A stretch of DNA of 64,000 nt from assembly GCA_964472545.1 (NCBI GenBank), contig CAYYNP010000015.1, positions 1 to 64,000 of the forward strand, read 5' to 3'. Under the pieces are notes generated by a model that made no database searches, had not been told where the DNA came from, and saw nothing but the letters and a program-made list of their open reading frames with translations. Source of the stretch: CAYYNP01 sp964472545. GTDB taxonomy: Bacteria; Planctomycetota; Planctomycetia; Pirellulales; Thermoguttaceae. A program made the translations under genes and the position numbers. This document shows positions 35,834 to 44,728 of the stretch, in pieces (position 1 is the first letter of the stretch; every line of letters begins with the position of its first letter).

Positions 35834-37590
35834 AAGAGAGAAGGCGTGCTTCGACGTATAGTAGTCGTCTCGCTCCGCGAGACGGACCGGCATCTCGCGG
35901 AGCGAGATGGCTACTATACGCTTTCACGTCGCTGGCAGTCGTTCTGGCGCCGGCCACCTCGGCGTCGTCTGCCGACGCCCCGTTCGTCTTTCGCGACGTG
36001 GCCGCGGAGGCCGGGCTGCACGACGCGCTGCGAGGGGCAATGGCCCACGCCGCGGCGCTGGGCGACGTCGACAACGACGGCCAGTTCGATCTGTTCGTGG
36101 GCACCTATGCCGATCGGCCGGTGGACGACTATCGGGCCGGCGGCGCGGACGGACCGGTCCCCAATCGGCTGCTGATCAATCGCGCCGGGCGGTTTGTCCT
36201 CTCCGACCAGCCCGCCGTTGCCTGGCTCGGCCGTGCCTCGGGGGCCGTGCTGGCCGATTTCGACAACGACGGCCGTAGCGACCTCTACGTGGCCAACAAC
36301 GGTCGATTGGGTAACGCAAACCGCCTCTATCACAACCGTGGGCAAGGCCGCATGGCCGACGTCACCGATCGTGCCGGAGCCCCGGTCCATCTGCCCGAAA
36401 CGGCCCGCAGCGTCGGCGTGCTCGACTTCGACGGCGACGGGCTGCTCGACCTGCTGGTGCTGGCCACCGTGGGCAAGGGCCGGACGTTGTTGTTTCGCAA
36501 CCGGGGCCGGATGACCTTCGAACTCTCCGATGCCATTCCCGGCGACGCCACCGGCCTCGGCCTGGCCGTCGGCGACGTGACCGGCAACGGCTGGCCGGAC
36601 GTGATGATCGGCGGACCGAACCGGATATTCGTCAACCTCGGCGGCGGCAAGTTTCGCGAAGCGGCCGAACTCGGCCTGGGCACGTCGTTCACTCGCGAGG
36701 ACGACAGCCCCTCGTGCGGTGTGGCCTTCGGCGACGTCGACCGCGACGGCGACGCGGACATGCTCATCGGCTCGCACCACAAACGGCCGTGGGCCGAGCC
36801 GAACGCCATCCGGCTGTTTCTCAACGCAGGGTCGACGCCGGGGCGAGTGCGTTTCGAGGAGGTCACCGAGCAGGCCGGGATCGTCAAGTACCCGATCAAA
36901 GTGCCGCACGTCGAGATCCGCGACTTCGACAACGACGGCCGGCCGGACCTCTACACGGCCGCCGTGACGCTGCGCGACGGCCGGGTCCATCCGGCCATCT
37001 ATCGCAACCTCGGCGGCGGCGGGCGCGTGCCGCGGTTTCAGGAGACGGCCTTCATCCATCGCACAGACTTTCCCGGCCCGGATGACTACGTGCCCGGCGA
37101 ACGTTCCGCGAGTTTCTACGAGCGCCTGGTCGCCGGCCGCAAGGTGATGTACTTTGCCCCCGGGCCGTCGGGAGATTTCGACCGCGACGGCCGGCTCGAT
37201 CTGTTTCTGCCGAGTTGGTGGCCGAAGTTCCCGTCGATGTTACTCAAGAACGAGACGCCGTCGGGACGCTATCTCGACGTGCAAGTGATCGGATCGGGGC
37301 GGATCAACCGTATGGGGATCGGGGCCGTCGTGCGGGCCTACCGCGCCGGACATGCCGGCCAGACGGAGCACCTGCTCGCCTCGGAAGAGATCAGCGCCGG
37401 TTGCGGGTTCTGCTCGGGGCACGCGCCGGTGGCCCATCTCGGCCTAGGCGAAGCGGCGACGTGCGATCTGGTCGTGACGCTGCCGCACGGCCGGGGCCGC
37501 ATTGTGCGCCAGGACGTTCCTACCAATCAACGACTGGCCATATCGGCCGGCGTATCGCGGCAATTGCCGGCGGATACCTCGGCGCGTTAG
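35830..37590 (+). CDS. FG-GAP/ASPIC-UnbV (CRTAC1-like) exported protein
   Basis: A 586-residue protein. Five or more FG-GAP/VCBS units carry calcium loops DxDNDGxxD (GDVDNDGQFDLF, ADFDNDGRSDLY, GDVDRDGDADML, RDFDNDGRPDLY, GDFDRDGRLDLF). The C-terminal 90 residues are an ASPIC/UnbV domain (NRMGIGAVVRAY, VAHLGLGEAATCDLVV). Such proteins form surface-exposed beta-propellers. The start overlaps the previous stop as ATGA. Residues 9-30, the n-region and start of the signal peptide core, are encoded by a palindromic repeat (35855-35920); the hydrophobic core runs on to APATSA. See findings. Confidence 0.88.
   Translation: MKERRRASTYSSRLAPRDGPASRGARWLLYAFTSLAVVLAPATSASSADAPFVFRDVAAEAGLHDALRGAMAHAAALGDVDNDGQFDLFVGTYADRPVDDYRAGGADGPVPNRLLINRAGRFVLSDQPAVAWLGRASGAVLADFDNDGRSDLYVANNGRLGNANRLYHNRGQGRMADVTDRAGAPVHLPETARSVGVLDFDGDGLLDLLVLATVGKGRTLLFRNRGRMTFELSDAIPGDATGLGLAVGDVTGNGWPDVMIGGPNRIFVNLGGGKFREAAELGLGTSFTREDDSPSCGVAFGDVDRDGDADMLIGSHHKRPWAEPNAIRLFLNAGSTPGRVRFEEVTEQAGIVKYPIKVPHVEIRDFDNDGRPDLYTAAVTLRDGRVHPAIYRNLGGGGRVPRFQETAFIHRTDFPGPDDYVPGERSASFYERLVAGRKVMYFAPGPSGDFDRDGRLDLFLPSWWPKFPSMLLKNETPSGRYLDVQVIGSGRINRMGIGAVVRAYRAGHAGQTEHLLASEEISAGCGFCSGHAPVAHLGLGEAATCDLVVTLPHGRGRIVRQDVPTNQRLAISAGVSRQLPADTSAR
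35855..35920. repeat. CTCGCTCCGCGAG palindrome inside a coding sequence, copy 3
   Basis: A 66-base inverted repeat with outer ends cgtatagtag / ctactatacg and the same core as copies 1, 2 and 4. It is 22 codons long and lies in frame just after the start of the FG-GAP gene, encoding residues 9-30. The start codon is upstream of the repeat. Confidence 0.95.
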
Positions 37591-37658
37591 ACTACCCGCC
37601 GTAGCGTCATTCGGCTTCGCGAGCATCTTGCACGACACGACAACGTCCCCTTGCCATC

Positions 37659-38939
37659 ATGCCGGGTCAACACGCACCGCTCGACTACGCGATTCTGCTG
37701 ATTCGGCGCAAGCGCTACGCACTCGCCGAGGAGCAACTTCGGCGGGCCCTGGCAGAGGCCCCCGATGATGCTCGCGTTCACACGTGCATGGCGCTGTGCA
37801 TGTGCGACCTCGAGCGACTTCTTGAGGCCGTCGAGCACGCCCGGACGGCCGTCGAGTTGGCTCCGGATGACGCGTGGGCGTACTTTGCGCTGGCCAGGGC
37901 ACTTGGACTGCAAGACGAAGACAAGGAGGCCGAGGCGGTCCTAAACGAGGCAATCCGCATCGAGCCGGAACACCGCGCCAATCTGAGCCTGCTGGCCGCG
38001 CTGAAGTACGATGCCGACCAATGGGAAGATGCTCTGAAGCTGGCCGATCGGGCGCTGGCAATCGATCCCGACGACGCGGCCTCAATGCGCCTTCGAGCCG
38101 ACTGCCTTACCCGGCTCGGCCACGTTGGTCCGGCCGAAAGCCTGCTGCAAGACGCGCTGCGAATCGACGCGGAGAACGCCCGCACGCACGCCAAACTCGG
38201 GCGGAATTGTCTGCAACAAGAAGACCGCGTACGGGCGATGGGGCACTTTCGCGAGGCGTTGCGGATCGATCCTCACGAGGAAAGCGCGCGGTTGGGCATT
38301 CTGGATACGCTCAAGGCAGCCAACCCCGTGTTTCGTCTTTGTCTGCGAGGTTTCTTCTGGTCGCAGACGTTCTCCTCGAACCATCGCTTCTGGCTCTTCC
38401 AGGGGCTGATGGTGCTACTCATCGCGATTGTCCTTGTCGCCTGGCGGGGACCGTTGCCGGCATCGGTGTCGCTGCCGGTCATCTTTGGCTGCAGCGTGTT
38501 CTTGATGCTCTTTCTCTACGCCAAGCCGCTCTCCGACGTGACCCTGCGATGGCACCCGCTGGGCCGATTGGCACTAACCCGCGATGAACGGCTGGCGGCG
38601 AATTTCACCAGCGGATGCTTGCTCGTTCTTGTGCCCTCTGCGGTCGGCTGCCTATGGTTCTCCTCGCTGACGCTGCTATCGCTCTGTGCTATGGCAATGG
38701 CAACGGCCGGGGTCTCGAACGGGGTGCTGCGGTTGCCGAGCCCGCGCCTGCGGAAATGGGGCGTCGCGGTGGCCGTGCTGATCGTGTTGCTGTGTCTGCC
38801 CGACCTGGTGCTTCATTTCTTGGCCGATTGCCGCGGGGCCACCGTGGTGGCCGAAGATTCCGGCGTGCGGCGCACGGCGTCGATCTTGCGCAATGCCTCC
38901 GTGATATCGGCCGCTTTCTGGGGCAGTAGTCGAGACTGA
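37659..38939 (+). CDS. TPR membrane protein, paralogue 1
   Basis: A 426-residue protein. Residues 1-220 contain about six TPR units (for example YALAEEQLRRALAEAPDD and EDALKLADRALAIDPDD). The rest has paired membrane helices (FQGLMVLLIAIVLVAW, PVIFGCSVFLMLFLY) joined by the conserved LRWHPLGRLALTRDERL, then two to three more helices. It is followed 135 bases later by a close paralogue in the same orientation, so a tandem duplication is likely. TPRs suggest a protein-assembly role at the inner membrane; no partner is evident. Confidence 0.8.
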   Translation: MPGQHAPLDYAILLIRRKRYALAEEQLRRALAEAPDDARVHTCMALCMCDLERLLEAVEHARTAVELAPDDAWAYFALARALGLQDEDKEAEAVLNEAIRIEPEHRANLSLLAALKYDADQWEDALKLADRALAIDPDDAASMRLRADCLTRLGHVGPAESLLQDALRIDAENARTHAKLGRNCLQQEDRVRAMGHFREALRIDPHEESARLGILDTLKAANPVFRLCLRGFFWSQTFSSNHRFWLFQGLMVLLIAIVLVAWRGPLPASVSLPVIFGCSVFLMLFLYAKPLSDVTLRWHPLGRLALTRDERLAANFTSGCLLVLVPSAVGCLWFSSLTLLSLCAMAMATAGVSNGVLRLPSPRLRKWGVAVAVLIVLLCLPDLVLHFLADCRGATVVAEDSGVRRTASILRNASVISAAFWGSSRD

Positions 38940-39074
38940 ACCGCCGAGCTCGCGCTATCCGGGATTGTCGCCGCTGCGCCGGGCGCGGTACAATGGCAGC
39001 CGTCGTTCGGCTCGGCTTAGGCCCGCCGTATCTGCCGCCTTTTTGCTGCCAGCCGGGAGCGTCGCTTCGCAGTC

Positions 39075-40382
39075 ATGCCCGATCACCTCGACCGCGCCAT
39101 CTTGCTCTACGGCCAGGGGCGCCACGAAATGGCCGAAGAGGAACTCGGGCGGGCGTTGGCCGCATCGCCCAACGACTACGAAGTCCGATCGTGGCTATCG
39201 CTCTGTCTGGCCGAGCAAGGCAAGTTGCCCGAGGCGCTGCACAACGCGCAGGTCGCCGTCGGGCTCTGCCCGGACGACTCACTGCCGCACTTTGCCATGG
39301 CGAAGGCCCTGGCATTGAAGGGGCGGCTGAAACAGGCGGAAGCCTCCGCCCACGAGGCGATCCGGCTCGACCCGTACGACGGCGAGTGCTTCACGATGCT
39401 GGCCAGTATCCAATTCGCCGCCGATCGCTGGGACGACGCCCTCGAGTCGACCACGCACGCGCTGCGCATCGACCCGGAAGACACGGCGGCAGTAGGGATT
39501 CGGGCCAACTGTTTGCGCCGGCTCGGCCGCAGCGAACAAGCCGGCAGCGAACTGGCAGAGGCACTCAGCGTCGACCCGGAAGACGCCGGCACGCACACCG
39601 AACTTGGCTGGTGTTGCCTCCAGGAGAACGATCGGGCCCGGGCCATCGAGCATTTTCAGGAGGCGCTGCGGATCGATCCGCAAGAGGACGAAGCCCGGGT
39701 GGGGATCCTCGAGACGCTCAGCGCGGCCAATCCGGTCTACCGTACCTGCCTGCGGGGCTTCTTCTGGTTGCAGACGTTCCATGCGCGGCATCAGACGTGG
39801 CTGATGCTGGGAATCTGCGTGGCCATCTGGTCGATCATGAGGATCGCCTCACGGGTGGTGATGTTGCGCCCGGTTGCCGTGCCGATCATTCTCGGCTGCC
39901 TGCTGTTCTGGATGCTGCTTCTCTTCGGCAGACAACTGTCGCACCTGACGCTGCGCTTCCATCCGCTGGGCCGGCTGGCACTCACTTCCGAAGAACGGCT
40001 GGCCTCGACGTGGATCGGCGGCTTCCTGTTGACCTTCATGCTGTGCATGTTGGCGTACCTGCCGACGCGGGCGGTGGTGTTCTTCTCGGGCTGCCTGTGG
40101 TCGCTAGCGATGGCGGCGCTGGCACACTCTGCCCTGCAGATCACGCCCCCACAACCGCGGCGATGGGCCGTCGGCCTGGCCGTATGCTTGGGACTGCTGG
40201 GCCTGCCGCAGGTGCTTCGCAGTCTGTGGATCGATTGCTTCGGGCCACTGGATACGGCCGAGGACCTAGCTCTGAAACGCGAAGTGAAGATGGTCAACAA
40301 CGCGTTCTTCTTTGCCGCGTTCGTCTGGTTTCTCCTCGCCGAAGAGATCGCCAAGTTCGTGCAGCGAAGGGCTCAGCGATAG
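39075..40382 (+). CDS. TPR membrane protein, paralogue 2
   Basis: A 435-residue paralogue of the preceding gene. TPR units include HEMAEEELGRALAASPNDYE and AIEHFQEALRIDPQED. The AANPVYRTCLRGFFWLQTF link and LRFHPLGRLALTSEERL between membrane helices match AANPVFRLCLRGFFWSQTF and LRWHPLGRLALTRDERL of its neighbour. The C-terminus ends AEEIAKFVQRRAQR. Its last 10 bases overlap the end of the minus-strand gene at 40373. Function is unknown; divergence at the C-terminus suggests the copies are not redundant. Confidence 0.8.
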   Translation: MPDHLDRAILLYGQGRHEMAEEELGRALAASPNDYEVRSWLSLCLAEQGKLPEALHNAQVAVGLCPDDSLPHFAMAKALALKGRLKQAEASAHEAIRLDPYDGECFTMLASIQFAADRWDDALESTTHALRIDPEDTAAVGIRANCLRRLGRSEQAGSELAEALSVDPEDAGTHTELGWCCLQENDRARAIEHFQEALRIDPQEDEARVGILETLSAANPVYRTCLRGFFWLQTFHARHQTWLMLGICVAIWSIMRIASRVVMLRPVAVPIILGCLLFWMLLLFGRQLSHLTLRFHPLGRLALTSEERLASTWIGGFLLTFMLCMLAYLPTRAVVFFSGCLWSLAMAALAHSALQITPPQPRRWAVGLAVCLGLLGLPQVLRSLWIDCFGPLDTAEDLALKREVKMVNNAFFFAAFVWFLLAEEIAKFVQRRAQR

Positions 40383-40825
40383 ACGTCCACGTAGATCGAG
40401 AAAGTCGGCGTCTCGCCACCTGCGTCGTCCGACTTGCGCACGATCACAACGACGAAGTACATGCCGGGCTCGGGTAGATCGACCTCCTCGGAAAACGACG
40501 TGGTCCGGTCGCATCGCAACAGGTGCTTTGGCTGCGCCGGCATCGGCGTGTCTCCGTCCCGATAGGCCTCGAACGCCCTGTAATCCTCCTCGTCGACCAG
40601 ATAGGCGCCGAACGGGGCATTGGCCGAGTTAGTGATCCGCACGCGGGCCTGCAGGCCGTCGGAGCCGGCAACCACGCCGTGTGCCTCGAACTTCCCATAG
40701 TCGATCGCGGTTTCGATCTCGACGTACGTCCGCCATCGCGGGATGCTCACCACCACGGCCACGATCGCCAGGCCGAGCGTCACCGACGCGAAGAGAACAA
40801 CGCCGACTTGCCGAGACACTTTCAT
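40373..40825 (-). CDS. Small membrane-anchored hypothetical protein
   Basis: A 150-residue protein. One N-terminal helix (VGVVLFASVTLGLAIVAVVV) is followed by a beta-rich domain (YVEIETAIDYGKFE, GLQARVRITNSANAPFGAYLVDEED, PEPGMYFVVVIVRKSDD), a pattern consistent with an Ig-like or emp24-type fold. The 3' end overlaps the paralogue TPR gene by 10 bases. It is probably a periplasmic sensing or binding domain; no family is recognised. Confidence 0.65.
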   Translation of the reverse strand: MKVSRQVGVVLFASVTLGLAIVAVVVSIPRWRTYVEIETAIDYGKFEAHGVVAGSDGLQARVRITNSANAPFGAYLVDEEDYRAFEAYRDGDTPMPAQPKHLLRCDRTTSFSEEVDLPEPGMYFVVVIVRKSDDAGGETPTFSIYVDVYR

Positions 40826-40983
40826 CGCGGCGGCACCTTGTCTTCCGGGCCCCCAGGGTCACAGTTCCCCGTAGTATACCGGCGAAAGGCAAGCTTGCGA
40901 GACGGTCTGGCAGGTTTCGCGAAGGCCTGCCGACGTTGGTTCCTGTGGAGTCGTCGAGGATATCAGACCATGGCGACCAACGC

Positions 40984-41778
40984 TCACCCCACGAGTTGCC
41001 ACACGATCACCGCGACTCCCAGCGGGATCACCCACCAGGCGAACAGGTGAAGCCGGCCCTGCTGGACCCATTTCACCAGCCACCAGAGTGCGGCCAACCC
41101 TACCGCGAAGCTGACGGCCGTGCCGAGCGCCAACGGCCCGAAGCCCACGCCGCCGGCACCGTCTCGCATGAGATCGACGATCTGCAACACTCCCGCGCCT
41201 CCGATGACGGGGATCGCCAGCAAGAAAGAGAAGGTGGCCGCTTCGTCGCGGCGGAGTCCCACGCCGAGTCCGGCCACAATCGTGGCCCCGCTGCGGGAGA
41301 TGCCCGGCAAGATGGCCAACGCCTGAAACAGGCCGATAATCAGCGCCCGGCCGTATCCCAACTCACTACAGGTGGTCTCGCCCGTTTTGCGCCGCATGGT
41401 CCAGAGGAGCATCGCGCCGGTCACCGGAAACATAAAGCCGGCCAGCAGAGCGTTCTCCAGGGCCAGTTTCGCCATGTCGCCCAGCGCCGTCTTCTCGATC
41501 ACGAGCCCGGCGACTGCGGCCGGCAGGCTTCCGGCCGCCAGCAGTCCGATCACCCGCCGATCGCGGGAGAATAGTTCCCGGATCCGCCGCTGATAGAAGA
41601 TCAGGATGGCCGCCAGCGTGCCCATGTGCAGCACGACGTTGACCTGGAGCCGGTCGGGCATGGGAGAGCCGAACCGCTCGAATAGGGCTTGGCCAACCAC
41701 CAAATGGCCCGAGGAGCTTATCGGCAGGAACTCGGTGAGCCCTTGCACGATGGCCAAGATGACGATTTCAAGCCACAT
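40984..41778 (-). CDS. uppP: Undecaprenyl-diphosphatase
   Basis: A 264-residue membrane enzyme (UppP/BacA) that removes a phosphate from undecaprenyl diphosphate to recycle the lipid carrier of cell-wall synthesis. The two catalytic motifs are visible: QGLTEFLPISSSGH near residue 10 and PGISRSGAT near residue 160. There are about eight helices. The start MWLEIVILAIVQ at 41778 matches the family; the longer open frame upstream is not similar to UppP. It is divergent from the epimerase-like gene at 42055. Confidence 0.95.
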   Translation of the reverse strand: MWLEIVILAIVQGLTEFLPISSSGHLVVGQALFERFGSPMPDRLQVNVVLHMGTLAAILIFYQRRIRELFSRDRRVIGLLAAGSLPAAVAGLVIEKTALGDMAKLALENALLAGFMFPVTGAMLLWTMRRKTGETTCSELGYGRALIIGLFQALAILPGISRSGATIVAGLGVGLRRDEAATFSFLLAIPVIGGAGVLQIVDLMRDGAGGVGFGPLALGTAVSFAVGLAALWWLVKWVQQGRLHLFAWWVIPLGVAVIVWQLVG

Positions 41779-42054
41779 AGACGGTCTTTGCGAGGGGCAT
41801 CGCTTCAGCCAATGGTGTCGGCTTCCGGCCGACACCGATGGCCAAGTATACGTTTCGGCAGCCCGGCTGTCGCGGGCGGGCCGATGAGCTGGCGGACCGG
41901 TCGGCGGCGGCCTATTGCGCGTGCGCGCCCGCCAGACACGCCCCCCTTGGAGGCACGGCGGCGATCTGCGATACTCAAGGATTCGTCCAGTCTGCCGGCA
42001 TCGGCCCGGTAGTCTGGCATCGGTAGGTCCCCGGGTAGTCATGGAGTCTTTGCG

Positions 42055-43152
42055 ATGTTTAGGAACCTCAGCCCTTCGGCGCTTGGCGTAACCGGTCACC
42101 AGAGCGAACTCATCGAGTTGGCCTTGTCCTTCGGGTTCAAAGGCATGGATCTCGACGTGGTCGACTTCGCCACCCGGGCGAGGATTCACGGCATGCCCTA
42201 CGCCCAACGGCTGGTTGAGAGCGCCCGGCAAAGGGTGGGACGCTTCGAGTTGGGCGTGTTCGAGTTGCCCTTCGACTGGGAGACCGACGACGAACGATTC
42301 AACGAGGAAGTGCAGCGCTTGCCCGAATACGCCCGCGCGGCGGTCGAAATCGGCTGCACCCGTTGCGTGGCCACCCTGGCCCCGGCGGGCGACGTGCGGC
42401 CCTACCACGAGAACTTCGAGTTCCACCGCGGCCGCTTCGCGCAAATCTGCGAGGCGCTGCAACCGGAGGGTGTTTGGCTGGGCGTGGGATTTCGGGCCGC
42501 CGAGTATCTGCGCAAGAACAAGGCCTTCCAGTTCATCCACGACCTCGACGCGCTGACCCTTCTCCTGAATATGGTTGATGCCCCTAATATGGGCATTCTC
42601 TTGGATATCTGGAACCTGGTGGCGGGCGGCGGATCGGTCGAGATGATCCGGAACCTGCCTTTGGGTCAAATCGTCGCCGTGCAGGTGGCCGAGATGCCGG
42701 CCGACGTGCCGATGGGCGAGTTGGACGAGAACTCGCGGCTAATGCCTGACGCCGGCGAGGGCCAGATCAAGATCGCCGCCGCGCTGACCACCTTGGCCGA
42801 GTTCGGCTACACCGGGCCGGTCACCGTCAAGCCGTCGCGAAGCGTCTTCCGCACGCGGCGCCGCGACACGATCGTCAAGCAGACCGGCGAGGCCCTGGAG
42901 CGCGTATGGCGGGCAGCCGGACTGACGCCCGACGGCAAGCTGGGCGCCACGCCCGTGCCGCTGCCGGCGGCCGCTGCCCCAGAGGCCGCTGCCGCACCAG
43001 ATGCCGCGGCAACACCTGAAACGCCGCCCGTTGCCGAAGCACCGGCCACGGCCGAAACGCCCGCCCCTGTCGAAGCCGCGGCGGCGCCCACTGCGCCGGA
43101 AGCTACCCCCGCCCCCGACGCCGCAGCCCCGGCGCCTCCGGCGGAAGAGTAG
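42055..43152 (+). CDS. Sugar phosphate isomerase/epimerase-like TIM-barrel protein
   Basis: A 365-residue protein. Residues 1-285 look like the AP-endonuclease-2/xylose-isomerase-like barrel: ELIELALSFGFKGMDLDV, ARAAVEIGCTRCVATL, GVWLGVGFRAAEYL and MGILLDIWNLV near the metal site. The glutamate of the usual LEDHD-type motif is not obvious, so the activity is uncertain. Residues 300-365 are a low-complexity Ala/Pro tail (APEAAAAPDAAATPE) without a known role, possibly linking to a partner. The ATG at 42055 is the first in the frame; no signal peptide. Confidence 0.72.
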   Translation: MFRNLSPSALGVTGHQSELIELALSFGFKGMDLDVVDFATRARIHGMPYAQRLVESARQRVGRFELGVFELPFDWETDDERFNEEVQRLPEYARAAVEIGCTRCVATLAPAGDVRPYHENFEFHRGRFAQICEALQPEGVWLGVGFRAAEYLRKNKAFQFIHDLDALTLLLNMVDAPNMGILLDIWNLVAGGGSVEMIRNLPLGQIVAVQVAEMPADVPMGELDENSRLMPDAGEGQIKIAAALTTLAEFGYTGPVTVKPSRSVFRTRRRDTIVKQTGEALERVWRAAGLTPDGKLGATPVPLPAAAAPEAAAAPDAAATPETPPVAEAPATAETPAPVEAAAAPTAPEATPAPDAAAPAPPAEE

Positions 43153-43183
43153 CCCGGTATCATCGCATCTAATCTCGGCGGTT

Positions 43184-43241
43184 GGGTGGCTGGGGCAAAG
43201 CGCAGCGGTGCCCCAGGTCGTTGGTTTGCCCCAGCCACCCA
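43184..43241. repeat. Palindromic repeat, GGGTGGCTGGGG family, truncated
   Basis: The left arm 43184-43215 is identical over 32 bases to the right arm of the 2234-2312 element read on the minus strand. The right arm keeps only 16 bases (43226-43241), so it looks like a deletion derivative. Confidence 0.88.
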
Positions 43242-43400
43242 CACGGTGAACTGCCATGAGGTACTTGGCCGCCGCGCCATCCTCCCGTGCATTCGCGCGA
43301 TACAGCCCGCCGGTTTGACATCGCGCGCCGCAAGCACTACGCTCGTTCGTGACGGCCGTTCGGGCCGCCGTATGCTCTGCAATTCACCGGAGGTCTCGAT

Positions 43401-44678
43401 ATGAGAAGCAATCGGCGCAGTTTCTTGATCACCACGGCCGCCGGCACCGCGGCCTTGGCCTCGAACGTTTCCGTCGCGGCAGAAAGCCGCAAGCTGAAGA
43501 TGGGCGTAATCGGCGTCGGATGGTACGGCATGGTCGACGCCAAGGCGGCACTGAAGGCCGGCGGCGTCGAGGTCACGGCCGTCTGCGACGTCGACTCCGA
43601 ACACCTCGAAAAGGCGGCCGCCGATATCGAGCAACTCCAAGGCACGCGGCCGAAGACATTCAAACACTATCAGGAACTTCTCGACAAGGCCGACCTCGAC
43701 GTGTTGGTGATCGGCACCCCACCACACTGGCATGCCTTGATCTTCATCGCCGCGCTCGAAAAGGGCCTCGATATCTACTGCGAAAAACCGCTGGCCTACG
43801 ATATCCGCGAAGGCCGGGCGATGGTCGAGGCGGCCAAACGGACAGACCGCATCGTGCAGATCGGCTTCCAACGGCGGCAGAGCCAGGCCATGCGCGACGC
43901 CGCCAAGTTCATCGCCGCCGGCGAGGCGGGCCGTATCGTGCAGGTCGACGCCCAAATCCACTATCGGGCCGGCCTGAAAGACGCCACGCCCCAAGACCCG
44001 CCCAAAACGCTCGATTGGGACCTCTGGTCCGGCCCCGGCCCCAAAATCCCCTACAGCCCTCAGGTCGGCCATTTTGCCTGGCGGCTGGAGCGGACCAGCG
44101 GCCACGGCCATCTTGTTGATTGGGGCATTCACCTCATCGATGCGGTCCGCACGATGCTCGACCTGAAGATGCCCAAGCGGATCATCGCCGCCGGCGGGCT
44201 CTACCAGTACGGCGGCAAGATCACCACGCCCGACACGCTCACCGTCCACTACGATTTCGACCGCTGCCCGGTCGTCTGGCGGCATCGCCTGTGGGGCGCC
44301 ACCGAATACGCCCCCGAGGTCAACAACGGCATCTTCTTCTTCGGCGAGCGGGCCACCGTCTTCGCCGCCGACGCCCGCTGGATCGTGATCCCGCCCGGCA
44401 AGAACGCCCAGCGCGAGGAGTTCAACGTCCAGACCGACATGGGCGGCAACCACATGGCCGAGTTTCTCGAGGCGGTGCGCACGCGAAAGCAACCCTCCTG
44501 CGTGCCCGAAGACGGCTACCGCTCCACGGCCACCGTGCAGCTTGGAATGATCGCCTACGAAACGGTCTCGACGGTCGAGTGGGACGACGCCGCCGAGCAG
44601 ATCGTCGACAACCCCGCCGCGGCCGCACTATTGAAGCGAGAGTATCGGGCGCCGTGGAAGCATCCGTTTGCGGGGTGA
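43401..44678 (+). CDS. Gfo/Idh/MocA oxidoreductase, Tat-exported
   Basis: A 425-residue protein. The N-terminus has a twin-arginine signal, NRRSFLITTAAGTAALA, as seen in many planctomycete family members. The NAD(P)-binding Rossmann motif is GVIGVGWYGM, followed by YCEKPLAYDIREGRAMV, the EKP motif with its catalytic Lys, and GHGHLVDWGIHLIDAVR from the C-terminal GFO_IDH_MocA domain. It probably oxidises or reduces a sugar or related substrate in the periplasm; a bound cofactor is needed for export through Tat. No sugar-specific neighbour is evident. Confidence 0.9.
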   Translation: MRSNRRSFLITTAAGTAALASNVSVAAESRKLKMGVIGVGWYGMVDAKAALKAGGVEVTAVCDVDSEHLEKAAADIEQLQGTRPKTFKHYQELLDKADLDVLVIGTPPHWHALIFIAALEKGLDIYCEKPLAYDIREGRAMVEAAKRTDRIVQIGFQRRQSQAMRDAAKFIAAGEAGRIVQVDAQIHYRAGLKDATPQDPPKTLDWDLWSGPGPKIPYSPQVGHFAWRLERTSGHGHLVDWGIHLIDAVRTMLDLKMPKRIIAAGGLYQYGGKITTPDTLTVHYDFDRCPVVWRHRLWGATEYAPEVNNGIFFFGERATVFAADARWIVIPPGKNAQREEFNVQTDMGGNHMAEFLEAVRTRKQPSCVPEDGYRSTATVQLGMIAYETVSTVEWDDAAEQIVDNPAAAALLKREYRAPWKHPFAG

Positions 44679-44728
44679 CGACGTCGGGAGTCTTCTCTCC
44701 GGGCGGGACGACGCTGAAGGGGCCGTGT

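Noticed and set aside
40984..42669. Single 561-codon frame covering uppP and more
   Set aside because: Only the part from 41778 down resembles UppP. The rest is antisense to the epimerase-like gene.
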